The notes under the pieces: generated by a model | What the model saw: only the letters and a program-made list of their open reading frames with translations | Told to the model about the DNA's origin: nothing | The model's database searches: none | Origin: Phytophthora hibernalis | Lineage: Eukaryota; Oomycota; Peronosporomycetes; Peronosporales; Peronosporaceae | NCBI GenBank assembly: GCA_012656075.1 | Contig: JAAKBF010000124.1 | Coordinates: 186,001-250,000 of the forward strand | Reading direction: 5' to 3' | Length of the DNA: 64,000 nt | Translations under genes and position numbers: made by a program | Shown here: piece by piece, positions 24,245 to 35,498 of the stretch | Numbering within the stretch: the first letter of the stretch is position 1 | How the letters are laid out: every line of letters begins with the position of its first letter

Positions 24245-24844
24245 TCATGCACTGCATTGTGGCGAAGTATGTAAACTCCGCAGGTACTGACTGGGTACAC
24301 TTTGAAAAGTTGTAAGATCTGCTGCTTCTACCTGGGTAGCTTTACGTTCGCGGACGGTGTTGTCAAACGTCTCACCGATCGTGGGATTCGTGTATGTGCA
24401 CCTTTTGTGACCCGTTTCATGGCTGTTTTTGCATCTACGAACCCGCTTCGAGGTGTTCTCTCCACGACTTGGCAATCGCTTATTGCGCTTCTTTCCACAT
24501 TTCAGAACGCACTCCGCAGGTTGATGCTCCTCGTCCTCCACATTTTGCAGCAACGGCATTTCAATGCTTGCTGTATTGAACGCCTCATAGTAACAACGAA
24601 CTTGGTAGCATTACGCATAGCGCGAAAGTACCGAGTCCAGTTTCTTCCTTTTCACCAACACCGCGATCATGTGTCGACATGGGCTTCCATGTTGATCCAT
24701 GAAAGACTCATGCCGTCGTTCCTCCGAGTGATTTAATTTAACCCTTTTGCGATACAAGGGCGCGTAAATGGTTGTTTCCTTCAGTCGAGTATGAACTCTT
24801 ACCCACTTAAAATGGATGACAACGACATAATATGATCTAGTCAT
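24245..24844 (-). pseudogene. MULE C-terminal SWIM fragment
   Basis: The upstream frame (24844-24611) contains ESFMDQHGSPCRHMIAVLVK, the C-x-H end of a SWIM zinc finger. The next frame (24559-24245) is a Lys/Arg-rich tail, KCGKKRNKRLPSRGE and KNSHETGHKRC, commonly seen after SWIM fingers in MULE transposases. The DDE core that should precede it is absent. This is the end of a separate MULE copy, not the tail of the relic at 21.5-23.4 kb, which lies downstream of it in the same orientation. Confidence 0.6.
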
Positions 24845-25066
24845 TAATAAGTGTTAACTTAAAGGATGAAAACGGCAAACTATGATCTGGTCATTAAGAA
24901 GTGTTAACCTTTGGCTAGAACTGAAGCACACGTGTCGCCATGGACAAACAGGACCTAAATAATCGTAAATGGCCATGTTTCCTTCAGTCGAGTATGAACC
25001 CTTACCCACTCATATCAAGTACAATCAAACTTTTTAAACCTTACGAGATACAAGGGCGCATTTCCC
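24747..25066. repeat. Imperfect local duplication, about 200 bp
   Basis: The block tgtttccttcagtcgagtat with cttacccact occurs at about 24774 and 24977. The block gatacaagggcgc occurs at about 24749 and 25047. A further pair, tatgatct(a/g)gtcattaa.aagtgttaac, lies at about 24832 and 24883. These indicate local rearranged duplication of one segment. Confidence 0.6.
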
Positions 25067-25364
25067 AAAAAACGGTAGAAAATCACCCTCTTAGAGGGCG
25101 AAAAATGCGCATAAGCATAAGTTCAACATAGTATGCACCCTATTTCGTAACATTCCATAAACAGTACTTGGCGTAATCAATGAACCCAAGTGATTCATGC
25201 ATCAGGCACTATTGGACAATCACTGAAGATGATTTGTTGCACGGGATAGGCAAAACGAGTACCCTGAAATCGTTAATCGCCCTTTAAGAAATAATTGACT
25301 TAGATTTGTAAACTTTAGTTTACCTAGGTGGATGGCGAAAGGGATTAATGAATGAGTACCTCTA

Positions 25365-25406
25365 ATGACGACCGCACCTTTTAGAAAATGGTGGTCATCA
25401 TGAGCA
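25365..25406 (+). repeat. MITE-like terminal repeat, solo copy
   Basis: Matches the right arm of the inverted pair at 28888-29525 over gacgaccg.accttttagaaaatggtggt and catgagca. No opposite arm was found nearby. It lies about 230 bp left of the hAT relic and could be one end of that element or of a related MITE. Confidence 0.6.
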
Positions 25407-25639
25407 AGCCTCGGATGAGTCGGGCTAGAGCTCGATTTTGGGAGAAATCGGGCTCGTAAAAAACACTTTTCGGGATCGTTCCGCGCAAGTATGTGTGAAA
25501 CGAGACCGCGGCAAGCAAGAGGGCTACTTGATCGTTCTTGTAGCCATCTTTCAACGGAGAGATCGTTGTCAAGCGCATGTGATTCGTAGAACGTTTCGGA
25601 ATATATTTCACAATCATCAAGAGTCGTTGAAACAAATCC

Positions 25640-27519
25640 GTGCAGACCCTTCGAATCATAAACCACAATCTACCATTGAGGACGGGCGAGTACAATGAGT
25701 CTAAATTTCCCGAGGCACTAGACGTGAAGCCGGGGATGCAGACCGTCATCAACTCCAAGTGCGTCAAGGACTCTATCATCGAGTTATATCGGTTGACTAA
25801 AGCTGAGATATCGAAGTACTTTGATGATAACCGAGAAAACTACCCCATTTTCTCGCTGTTCACCGACTTCTGGACATGTAAAACGACTATCGACAATTTT
25901 TTAGCATTTCGACTCATCAAAAAGGACTGCGATTCAACCCCGTACAAAAAGTTCAATCCCTCTTACAGTGATCGCGACCGTGGGATTCGCAAGCCATTTT
26001 TGACATGGCTAACCAAGATGTTGGAATACTTTGGATTGACGACGAGCGATATCTATGGATCTGCTCGCGACTCGGGGGTGATGTGAAGTATGTGTTCTCT
26101 TCAGCATTAAATTTTAAGCGGAAGTGGTGTTTTGCGCACGTGGCGCACGCTGCTACTAAAACTTCCTGTGGAGTAAACGGAAAGAAAAGCTGAGAAGCCA
26201 ATCCTGACATGGCCGAAGTGATCACAAAAGCGGCACGGGTCATAAAACAAGTCAAGTTAGTTTCTACAGCAGACGATTTATTTGCCGAATTGTGCAAGGA
26301 GAAGACGAAAGGTGCGTCTACTAGGCTTCTAGGATATTCAACCTCTCGGTTTTGAGCATGACCAACGCAATGAAATGTGTTCTAGTAAAATGGCCAGCTA
26401 TTGTCGCGTGTTACAAAAAGCGAGGACGTCATGAGCATCACCACACCGATTTGATCGTCAATCCTTACGTCGATAGCTGATATAAAATTTAAATGTCAAG
26501 TGAAGCGCGCGGATCATATGGAGGTGCTGACGTATTTGTATATGATCCGGATTGATGAACTGTCACCCGATCAGCCAGTCCCACACTATCTGTCGACGGT
26601 AAAACAAAAGCCTCAATGAATATCGGCACGGTCACTGACCCCCTAGCGACGAAAGCTGGATTGTTGGACGCGATTTTCTGAATAAGCAGTTCTTCTCTCG
26701 GTACTACTTGGATTCCAAGTTTTCTATTTGTCATTTTGAGCTCGAGATGATGTTGAAGCTTCATCCACTCTACAAAACACACACAAATCTTTTAACCGTT
26801 TCGTTGTTATGGTTTGTCGGCAGCGTGATATAACAGGACGGCATGCTGTGAGCAGTTTGAGGGAAGTGAACGACAAACTTCGCTCGAATCTACCATCCCT
26901 ACTGAAGTCGGTTGCAAAACTGCAAAAAGCTGCTGAGGAGCAATCTGACTCGTCTGTTGCACGCTTGAGGCTACTGAAAGTGCGGTTCGTTCCACGAGTA
27001 GCCAGACCTACAACTACATGTACTAGCCGAGTTGATCGATGTGCAGAAGATGAACTGGATCGGTCGTTGGACGATCCAATTGGGGTTCAACGTAATACGG
27101 ACATGACGCCGAAAGAGTCCGTGATTCAGTTTTGGAAGAGACGGGAAGCGTTAGGTGAGTACAGGCTTATCCAAAAAGCTGTCAGAGTTATATTCGACAT
27201 ACCATCCTCCTCGTGTCAGATCGAACGCGATTTCAGTGTCAGCGGAGAAATGGTATCAGCCTAGCGTACCAGTTTAACTGGATATAACATTCACCTGCGC
27301 ATGGGTTTGAACCGGAACCCCGAGTTTGTGAGCTTGCTTCAGTGCGCAAAAATCCCGCGGGGTCAGCACAAGTTATACGCCCAACCAAGTCTCTTGTTTG
27401 GCATTGATCTCGACAGGTATCTGAACGATTTGGACTGTGATATCCTTGCTGAATTTGTGCCAAGTACTAACTTGTCTAGTGAATTGATCGACGAGGAGGA
27501 AGAGAAGTCATCGCTGTGA
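25640..27519 (+). pseudogene. hAT transposase relic
   Basis: Plus-strand frames form a decayed hAT-family transposase. The first (25640-26086) holds an N-terminal core segment, FSLFTDFWTCKTTIDNFLAF, typical of the region with the first catalytic Asp. The later one (26809-27264) holds the C-terminal dimerisation domain, FDIPSSSCQIERDFSVSG, which is diagnostic for hAT, and 27301-27519 supplies the remaining C terminus ending in an acidic EEEEKSSL tail. hAT transposases act as dimers and make 8-bp target duplications. Frame breaks near 26090-26500 and at 27262 inactivate it. Confidence 0.8.
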
Positions 27520-27539
27520 TTCTCCAATGCACATCATAG

Positions 27540-30500
27540 GCGGAGGCAATAGTTGGCAGTAGTGGTTGTGCCGTCAAACCCGGATGCCACGGTGACGTTG
27601 GAGAGCGGTGAACGCCGCAGTGCTACTGAAGGGATTGATGACGTCGTAACCGGCGACAAACTAGTGAAGTCGTAGGTGACTGAGTGTGCATGGTGGGTCT
27701 AACTAAGAGGGGTTATTCGGGGTCGCCATTAGTGATGCGTTGTCGGGTGGTGACTTTGGGTGGTGTGACTGTGGCGTAAAGGCGCCTCGACCAATACATG
27801 CAGCGCCTGACGTTGTCTTCTGTATCAATCTGAACCGCGTCCGGTCGTGTGTTGGTGTCAAGTGACACGAGCAGCACCTCGGCGGACGGCGCCGTGGTTG
27901 TGGTGAGTGGCGTTGGCAGTGCCTCAAACGGCATTGCGTCCGTGGGCACTGCTGTCGTGAGTGATGTGACTGCGCCTGACGCGGTGTCGTCATGCACTGG
28001 AAAAGCCGTGAGCAGCGCGGCCGGCGCTTTTTGAGTGTCTAGTGGGTCTAACAGCAGTGCGGACGGTGGCGTCATGAGTGTGGTCGGTGATGACACTGAA
28101 GTTGGATCTGATGCCCTGTGTCTGTGCGTGGCGGTGATTAATTGACTGGTGTTTCAAAGTCTGTGGCCATGCAAGGCGGCTCGGGTGGAGTAGTTATCAT
28201 GTCTGACAGTTTCAAATGGCTCAGGTGGTGACGTGACGAACGCAAGTGGTGCTTCTGCTAGCAGTTTCTCTGGCAGCTCACTGGTCGTTTCAAGCGGCTC
28301 TTTTAATGGCTTAAGTCTCGCACAAAGAAACAGTACTATCGCCGGCGGCAATGTGGGATTGCGTGGTCTGCGCAATGGCACGGTGGCCAGCATGTCGGGT
28401 GAGCAGCAGGTGAAGGTCAGGGGGACTACGAGCTCTCTGAGCGGCGGTGGCGACGTGTCGAGTGACGGAGGGGCGTCGGAGGTGAGCGGCAGTGCTTTCG
28501 TGTCGACGGGCGCAGTGTTGGTGGGGTCGAGTGGTGAGATCGATCGATGTCTCTACGAGCGCTAGCAGCGAGTCGAATGATTATATGCGCATCGTAAGCG
28601 GGTCAAGTGACCGGGTCCGTTGATGTGACAGGGGTTCTTCAGTGAGCGGTAATGGTCGTGTTTGCGCATGACGGTATGTTTCACCGTGGCAGCGCGAAGA
28701 TCGAGGTGTGGCGACGAAAAGCGGCGCCGTGATGTTGATCTCCCACGTTTCTGCTGAGATTGCTCGCAGTGGATTCGTGTCCGTGGCAATCGGTTTGGCG
28801 GCCACCGAATCGTCTGAGCGATCTCGGTAACGTTGGAGGCGGATCCGCTGCGGCAGTTGGCAAAATGTGACAATGTCGGCATTCTAAGGTGCTCATGATT
28901 ACCACCATTTTCTAAAAGGTACGGTCGTCCTTAAAGGTGCTTGTTATCCTAACCGATATATACCAGCAGAGATGGCAGCTTGGCCTGTCACGCCAAGAAG
29001 CGGAGCCCGTGCAGTGATGTAGGTGTACGAACATTGAGCATGTACCTGGCGAGCGTACTATGCGCTTACACTACCGTTTACACGACGTATTTCTCGACAG
29101 ACGCGTAGTCATGTACAGAGAGTATATTATGCAATGCGGCGTATTGAACTGGAAGATAACCTTCCGAAGGCGGGTGAGGTATTTTGTCAGTGGGAATGCT
29201 GCAGGAACATGGTTGTGGTTTCTGAAGTGCTGATCTGGTTGTCCGTATGAGTCTGCAATTATTAATATGTGGAATGTCCTAGTTATCTGAGCAACACCAG
29301 CAGGTGTTTATCGTTCATCTTACTATAGCTAGCCCTTGGACCAATGGCTTGCCTACACGTTGTGGAATCGGCTAAACTGAACGACTGGTAATTACGATCG
29401 TGCTCTTTCCTACGTGGGGTGCTGGTGGTTCCGATGCTGGTTGCACCCCGTGTTATTTAACATCTTGAATGAGCATCTTTTAAAGATGACCGTGCCTTTA
29501 GAAAGTGGTGGTAATCATGAGCACCATTTAGAGAATGCCCGTGAGGCAGCAGATCTGGCACGTCTGGTTTCGTCGGTGATCGATTGTTGTCTGGTGATGG
29601 CGGCGGGATCGGCGGTAATGCGACGGTGTCTATCGACGCAAGCTCGTGGGGAAGTGACGGGCGGTGTATCGATCTCGTCGATCTCTGCACTGAACAGCGA
29701 CTTATCGGCGAGAAGCCTGTTGGTTTAGCTGGGGGTGCCGGTGAAATGGTTGATGTAAACGGCGGGTTGAGCGACACCTTGACAGCGGGCGACATGAAGC
29801 AGCACGGCTGCTAGACTTTAGCGAGGTCGGTGGATCTGCTGGCGCAAGTGCAGGAGGTGTGGTGTCTGTGTCAAGCGGGACCGGTATCGTGCTAGACAAC
29901 ACAGTGTCCGTGCGGAGCGGCAGCAGTGATGCGTGGGCGACGTGATGGTTAGTTTATCCGCTGTGGTTGCTAGTGACAGTACTGGATCCGTGTAGGTTGT
30001 GAGCGGCACTTGGGTCAGTAGCGTGTCTGTTGCTGTGAACTGGGAAGCAGCTACTCCGTGAACAACGCGCCTAGGCCGGGGAGGTGGTCGGCGGGTCAAG
30101 TATTGTGGGCGGTGGCGGATCCGTGTCTGTGCGCGGTGGTGCGTATGTGGGTGGTTCTGTTTCTTTACAAAGCGGTGTTGGTGGTTGATCCTGCGGTATT
30201 ATTGAGATGGCAAGATCGCACATGACGGGCGACGTCGTGAGCGACCTCGTACGCGTTAACACGGGCTCTGCGGCGGCGGATTCATCCAGGTCACTATCGG
30301 TGAAGGCTGGTGGCATTTCTGTCAGCGGCGTCATAGTAGTGACGAGTGGCAACTCCAGCTGAGGATATCCATGGTGAGCGCCGGCGCACGCGGAGGTTCG
30401 GTGTCTGGGACGGCTAGAACTGCAGCCGGCAGCATGCCTGTTGTTCGAGCCGCACCTCGCCAGGAAGTTTTATGGATGTGGTTAGTGGTGCTGACAGTGT

Positions 30501-30660
30501 CTCGAGCTGCACATTGTATGTGAGCATAGCGAATGTGAATGGTGTGTCTGCGTCCGGCACGATGTCTTTGGATCTGGCGATGGGACTCACCAGCTTTTTC
30601 ATGTTTACGGCACCGCTCATGTTGATTTCTTATACTTCGATACACATTTACTGCCATCAC
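27540..30660 (-). pseudogene. Thr/Pro/Ser-rich low-complexity tract
   Basis: For about 3 kb the plus strand is strongly rich in G and T (runs of ggtggtg, gtgacg, gtgtctg). Read on the minus strand it gives Pro/Thr/Ser/Leu-rich segments such as TLMTPPSALLLDPLDT, LKEPLETTSELPEKLL and FVTSPPEPFETV. Two or three frames carry similar composition, so the coding frame has shifted often. This resembles a decayed, repeat-containing surface-type or retroelement low-complexity ORF. I do not recognise the family. A MITE-like insert at 28888-29525 interrupts it. Confidence 0.35.
28888..29525. mobile_element. MITE-like element with ~50-bp TIRs
   Basis: The left arm begins ggtgctcatgattaccacc at 28888 and the right arm ends with its exact reverse complement at 29525. 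Similarity extends about 50 bp inward with a few mismatches (…ctaaaaggtacggtcgtcc…). The 640-bp interior has no recognisable ORF. This is the structure of a miniature inverted-repeat element mobilised by a DNA transposase. The same arm sequence occurs at 25365-25406 near the hAT relic. Confidence 0.75.
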
Positions 30661-31479
30661 AATGGCCATTGACACTCAACACAGAAATATGGCAAACATT
30701 TGTGTATTGCTGCAATCCCGACTTCTATTTCGCCAAGCGCTACAACTATTTCTTTGACACATGCCGTCGTGCGGCGATCCCCGCTCTCTGCTCAACTTGC
30801 TGCTGCAGACTGTTCACGTGCTGACAAAGATCCTGGCTTCGTGTCGGTGGTCGGCAGCGAAGCCGACACTGCTCCTGTGGTCGGATTTATGAGATAGGTG
30901 GGGAGACACGTTCGCTAACGTATCCACGTGCCAGCTTTGCTCTTGGTGTACGAGCGGTTGCCGCTCCAGCTCCTGCAGTAGCGGTGTTTGAAGCGGTAAC
31001 ACCACATTTGTCACGTTTCGACAGCCATATCGAAAGTTTGGCTGCGCCGGTTAATAACAGGTAGCTCCACGGAAAATTGCGCTCGTTGGACACGGATAAT
31101 CTGACGACCACACGTTCGTGTGCGCAATACGGTCATATCTTTCAAGTCATCATCGTGTGCATCCTCGGCCAATAAACATTCTCAGTATCATTAAGTACCG
31201 TCGACCCACGTCTAACGTACTTTTCCATGCATCTTGAATACGCGTTCGCAACCGAGGCTCCTCTGTACTCATCGTTTCTTCGACCTCTTCGTCCTCGGTA
31301 TCATCAAATATCTGCTCCCGCTCACCAGAACTGACTGTTCTTGGATTGAGTCAGAGGATGCCGATTTGAATGGCATTACCAACCAATTGAAGTTGCCGCT
31401 GCTTGAATGCTTCGATCAATAGCAGCGTTAACTTGATCGGCGAACCGACGCGATCTGGTCCTGTGGTAACGGTATTCTA
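30661..31479. other. Fragmentary ORFs, minus-strand bias
   Basis: Short minus-strand frames (for example 31111-30887) may be the tail of the gag-like relic at 31480-32724, but no motif was recognised. Confidence 0.3.
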
Positions 31480-32724
31480 CGCGCACTGAGTTTCTAGCTC
31501 GCGTTTGGACTCCTCGGCACTGTGCAAGACGTCTTGAATTACAGCCTTAACTGCTGCTTCGTCGACGGGTGTCGTTTCGCATCTGGAATGCGATATACGT
31601 CTCTGCAGCAAAATGGAAGACGCGTCGCCCTGTCGTTGACATTGAAATTCGACCCTGCTTTGGTATCAATGAGCGCGAGCCGTACTTGGACTTCCAGTCG
31701 ACTCTATCTTTGCTGTCAATTCAAAGACACGTTGCCGAACATATTCACCCATTGGCCCTTCAACACCACTGGAAATTTCACGCTGCCTTTCATCCCGTGC
31801 GTGGCGAAGATCAGCTACCATGGCCTCTTTAATTTTCTCAGCAGCACCTGAGGATGGCGCGTCAACAAGGCGTTGCACGAGGCGATTTATATCGTCACCA
31901 GATCGCATTTCGCCACGAAAATCCGCAAGATTGTCCTCTACGCCCTGGTCAATGCGTGCTGAAATTGCATCAAGATTACTGTAAAGCTTGGCATCAACCT
32001 CTTCAAATCGGGAACGGACTTCACCAGTCTGAGATGCAATCGCCCACTGCGCATCCGCTGCACTTTTTGCACAGCCTGATCGAGCTTCTCATTCACGAAG
32101 TCCTCTGCTTGCCTTTTTCCCGTTTTTAAGGACTTCAAGGCGTTGCAATTTCTCCAGAACCTCGTTGTGAGTCGCAGTCAGCACTTCTCCTAGCCGTTGC
32201 GCGAGGGCGCGCTGATGTTCCGTTAGAAGTTGCACATTCGCCTCTGTGGATGTTTCGACAGCCACCAGAGCAGCGTTTTGAGCTTCACAATTGGCTTTGT
32301 TCTCGGCTGGGCAGCATCGCCTGTTATGCAGCCAAAGTCTGGGCCTGGGCGATGAAGTGCTGCGCGAGGATTACCACGTGATCGTTGGCGCCTGTGGCAA
32401 ACTGCGCGGTGTTTATCTGCCGCGCGCTTGATAACTCGACAAGGGTAGTTTCTTCTTCAGGATTAATGTCTTGTATACCATCTTGCGTAGAATCTTGAGC
32501 TGCACCTTGGACAGCATCTTGATCCGCACCTTGGACAACACCTTGGGCTGCGGGTTCAGCAGCACTTTGGGTGGCGGCTTGAGCAGCACCTTGGGCCGCG
32601 ACTTGAGCAGCACCTTGGGCCGCGACTTGAGCAGCACCTTGGGCCCCGGCTTAAGCAGAACCTTGGGCTCCAGCATGAGCAACACCTCGGCCTGAGCAGC
32701 AGCTCGAGCACGGGTGAACACCAT
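31480..32724 (-). pseudogene. Gag-like coiled-coil ORF with Ala/Gln repeats
   Basis: The start at 32724 reads MVFTRARAAAQAE. In a neighbouring frame a tract of Ala-Gln-Gly repeats (AAQGAAQVAAQ type) spans about 32690-32485. Further down the minus strand, in changing frames, are charged helical segments likely to form coiled coils: KTGKRQAEDFVNEKLDQAVQ near 32120 and EKIKEAMVADLRHARDERQR near 31830. An N-terminal low-complexity part followed by long helices suggests a retroelement Gag, but no zinc knuckle or pol domain is attached. Several stops are present. Confidence 0.4.
32485..32690. repeat. 24-bp minisatellite inside gag-like ORF
   Basis: Unit ttgagcagcaccttgggccg plus cgac is repeated exactly about twice and imperfectly six or more times. 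On the minus strand it encodes an eight-residue Ala/Gln-rich repeat in one frame and a Lys/Val/Leu-rich repeat in another. Confidence 0.8.
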
Positions 32725-32729
32725 CGGCT

Positions 32730-33240
32730 GCGGGAGGGGAGCGAATTTATTCTGTCGTGTCTCAAGATCGATATATATTTCACATTATATTGGCCAATAA
32801 GCAAAATAGTGATTTTGGTCAAATTTTAGTATCCTATATCATCCTCTTTGCATTCATATCTCCAGTAGCTCATTGAGATGGCGATCTCAGACTCGGGTCG
32901 CGTGGGTTACACATGGTTACAAAATCGGAAAAATAGAGATCCGAAGTCCCAAATCGACTAATCACAGATCAGATTTGGGATCGCGATCCCGGCTCTAATA
33001 TTAAAGTCCGATAAACGGTTTAATGTTCTATGATGTTAACACACACCAAATTAGACACTCGATGCCGCGTCTAACTTGCACGATATTGACAGGAAATCTT
33101 TTTACATGTACCGCAAAAGTCTGATAGATCTGGCACCCTGAAAGATTTGGCAGGGGACAAGTCGCCTATATTAAGGATTAAACAATCAACTTACACTTCA
33201 ATGAAGCCACTTCCAATAAAACACACCTTGTTTTAGAAAC
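32730..33240. other. Non-coding AT-rich spacer
   Basis: No gene or repeat family recognised. It ends at the pogo-like transposase fragment. Confidence 0.4.
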
Positions 33241-33272
33241 ATGTGGTTTACATACATTATGTATCTACACAA

Positions 33273-33710
33273 CTACTTCAGTGGCGGAGACCTGCACAAC
33301 TGGAGAAGAGCTCGGTGGCGGTCCGAATGGGAAGAACGGGCCGGCCTGTTCTTGACGATGTCAGGCGTGATAGATCGTAGGGCATGCATGGATCGCTCAA
33401 ACATATCGTGGCGGTGTTCACAAGCTCTACGTGGTGGGGTACGCGTCGTTAATAGCGCAGTGTATCGAGCTTTTAAACTGCTTTTAAAAATAGACATAAC
33501 TCCCACGTCCAGCGGCTGCGCCACGGACGTGCAGCCGGCGGGAACGTAACGTGCATACGTACCCATTTCAGCGAGCCGTTGACGCACCGCTTCGCACTTG
33601 TGAACCTTGAGGCAGTCCAGGATGAGCATACTCGGACCGTTCACCCCGTACTGCCATACGTGCTCAATCCACTTACGCGCTCAAACGGTATCGAGATCAT
33701 ACATCTGTGA
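33273..33710 (-). pseudogene. pogo-type DDE_1 transposase fragment
   Basis: The minus-strand frame 33644-33273 reads MLILDCLKVHKCEAVRQRLA, then YVPAGCTSVAQPLDVGVMSI and FKSSLKARY. This is the DDE_1 core of pogo/Tigger transposases: the second catalytic Asp in LDxxxxH and the P-x-G-C-T-S-x-x-Q-P-L-D motif. The frame can be followed upstream to about 33710 in a shifted frame (KWIEHVWQYGVNGPS). The N-terminal DNA-binding CENP-B-like part and first Asp are missing. A Copia LTR abuts its upstream edge, suggesting insertion into or next to it. Confidence 0.8.
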
Positions 33711-33714
33711 ACCT

Positions 33715-34001
33715 CATTACAAAAGAGTAAAATCTGCTCGCTAACTCCCTGCGGACTAATGGGAGCGCACTTGTGAAAACAAGGTGACTCCTTGTGGTGT
33801 GGTGCCTCGCACCAGGTAGAATTGAGAATGATGTAGTTATGGCTAGCTGCAGTCTTAAGCTAGCCTAGTATGCATGGGCGTTGGGCCCTCTTGGTATTGG
33901 CTTCATGGTCGGTGGTCGCTATCACCATTGCTGTTGTCACGGGTATCCAAGGTCGTTGCTGGCACCACTGGGTCGGTTTCCAGTTGTGCCAGGAGCGATC
34001 T
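33715..34001 (-). mobile_element. Copia 3' LTR
   Basis: On the minus strand an LTR starts TGTTGCAGATCG at 34001, just after a purine tract (gtcgaggagga) that follows the Copia pol end. It runs to about 33715, where it meets the pogo fragment. The outer end is estimated. Confidence 0.6.
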
Positions 34002-34009
34002 GCAACACT

Positions 34010-35461
34010 CCTCCTCGACAGTGACGGTCGATGTTAAACTTCGGTTTGTGCTGGCTGGGGCGGTGCACTACAAGCTTGAGCATGGCTACGTTGCGTGCTT
34101 GCAGGGTTGCACCGAGTGGTTTGGTCAGTATGTCTGCTTTCATCTCAGTTGTGGGGCAGTATTGGACATTCAGTGCCTTTTTGCGAATAGCGTCACGGAT
34201 GAAGTGAAACTTTATATTGATGTGTTTCATGCGGGCTGTAGTCACGTCATTCTCCATATTTTTGATTGCACTCTGATTGTCGATGTGCTGTGTGACTTCA
34301 TCGCTCTTGCTGTGCAGTCCAAGCTCTTCGAGTAGCTGCTGGACCCATAAACAGTCCTGCACGGCAGTCGCCCCAGCGATAAACTCCGCCTCAGCAGTGG
34401 AGAGAGCCACGGTGGACGGCTTCTTGCTGTACCAGGCAATCAGCATGCCATTAATGGTAAGCAATCCACCTGAAGTCGACTTGGCATCCTTAGACCCAGC
34501 CCAATCAGTATCACTGAAAATGTCTGCGTGGAAGGTTCGCTGTGGTGCTTGCGGGCGCGGGAATAGCATTTTTAGGTCCCTGGACCCCGAAGGTAGCGCA
34601 AGACACGTTTGACAGCGGTCCAATGCGCAGTGGTAGGTGCTGATACGAAGCGCGCTAAGTAATTCACAGGCATCGTGATATCTGGCCGAATGCATGTGCT
34701 CAGCCATAGTAGAGAACCAATTGTCTCTCGCATACTGCTGATGTCGAAAAATGGTTCACAGTCCTCGCTGTAAAGTCTCGGGTCGACTCCATCGGCGGCG
34801 TTACCGGACGGCAATTTTCCATGCCATGTTTCATCAGCAAACTGTCAATATTGCTCGCTTGGTATAGATAGATGCCAGTGTCGCTTTGCTCGATGTGAAT
34901 CCCCAAACATTTCTTTGCTGGACCCATGTCCTTGATTTGAAATTGTTCGGTTAGCTTCTGCATCGTCCAGTCAGAGTCGCCTTCACACTGGCTAACAACC
35001 ACGACGTCATCTACGTAAAGTCCCAGCACCGTCAGCTTGCCATTGTTCTTCCGGAAGTACAGACAAGGGTCAAGGTTGCTCCTCCTGAAGCCAAGTTCCA
35101 GTAGGTAGCTGTGAATGGTGTCGTTCCAGAGTTTGCCGCTTTGCTTGAGGCAATACAAACTCTTTTGCAAGAGTAGGCACTTTCCTTTGGGGATATGAAG
35201 GCCTGCAGGGGTACGCATGTAGATAGGTCGGTCGAGTTCAGCTCGGAGATAGGCGTTGGGTACATCCCCTTGCCGAATGATAGTATGCCAGAGCGCCGCG
35301 AGGGCAACAATGAATCGTAGGCTTGCCATTTTCAGAACTGGGGCGAAGGTCTCTGCGAAATCCACGCCAAACTTTTCTGGGCATGGCGAAGAACTGTGCT
35401 TCAGTTCTCGATTCGCCACTTGAGCGTCAAGTCTGCCATTTTGCGTTCGTCGCTGCCGCAA
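34010..35461 (-). pseudogene. Copia pol fragment (RT and RNase H)
   Basis: The upstream frame (35461-34700) carries a Copia reverse transcriptase: KFGVDFAETFAPVLKMASLR, IRQGDVPNAYLRAELDRPIY with the motif A region, SLYCLKQSGKLWND, and VLGLYVDDVVVV with the YVDD catalytic box. After a frame change near 34730 the next frame (34814-34572 and 34707-33937) gives the connection and RNase H: GSLLWLSTCIRPDITMPVNY, FSDTDWAGSKDAKSTSGGLL, ALSTAEAEFIAGATAVQDCL and DNQSAIKNMENDVT, ending in DILTKPLG. Gag, protease and integrase are missing. The 5' edge lies next to the PX gene. Confidence 0.9.
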
Positions 35462-35498
35462 CGGAGCCGCCGAACTTCGTCATTCATATTTTTACATC

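Noticed and set aside
32413..32724. KVLLKP-type repeat protein as a novel antimicrobial-like peptide
   Set aside because: The neighbouring frame gives an Ala/Gln-rich repeat that joins helical gag-like sequence, so the Lys/Val/Leu frame is likely the wrong one.
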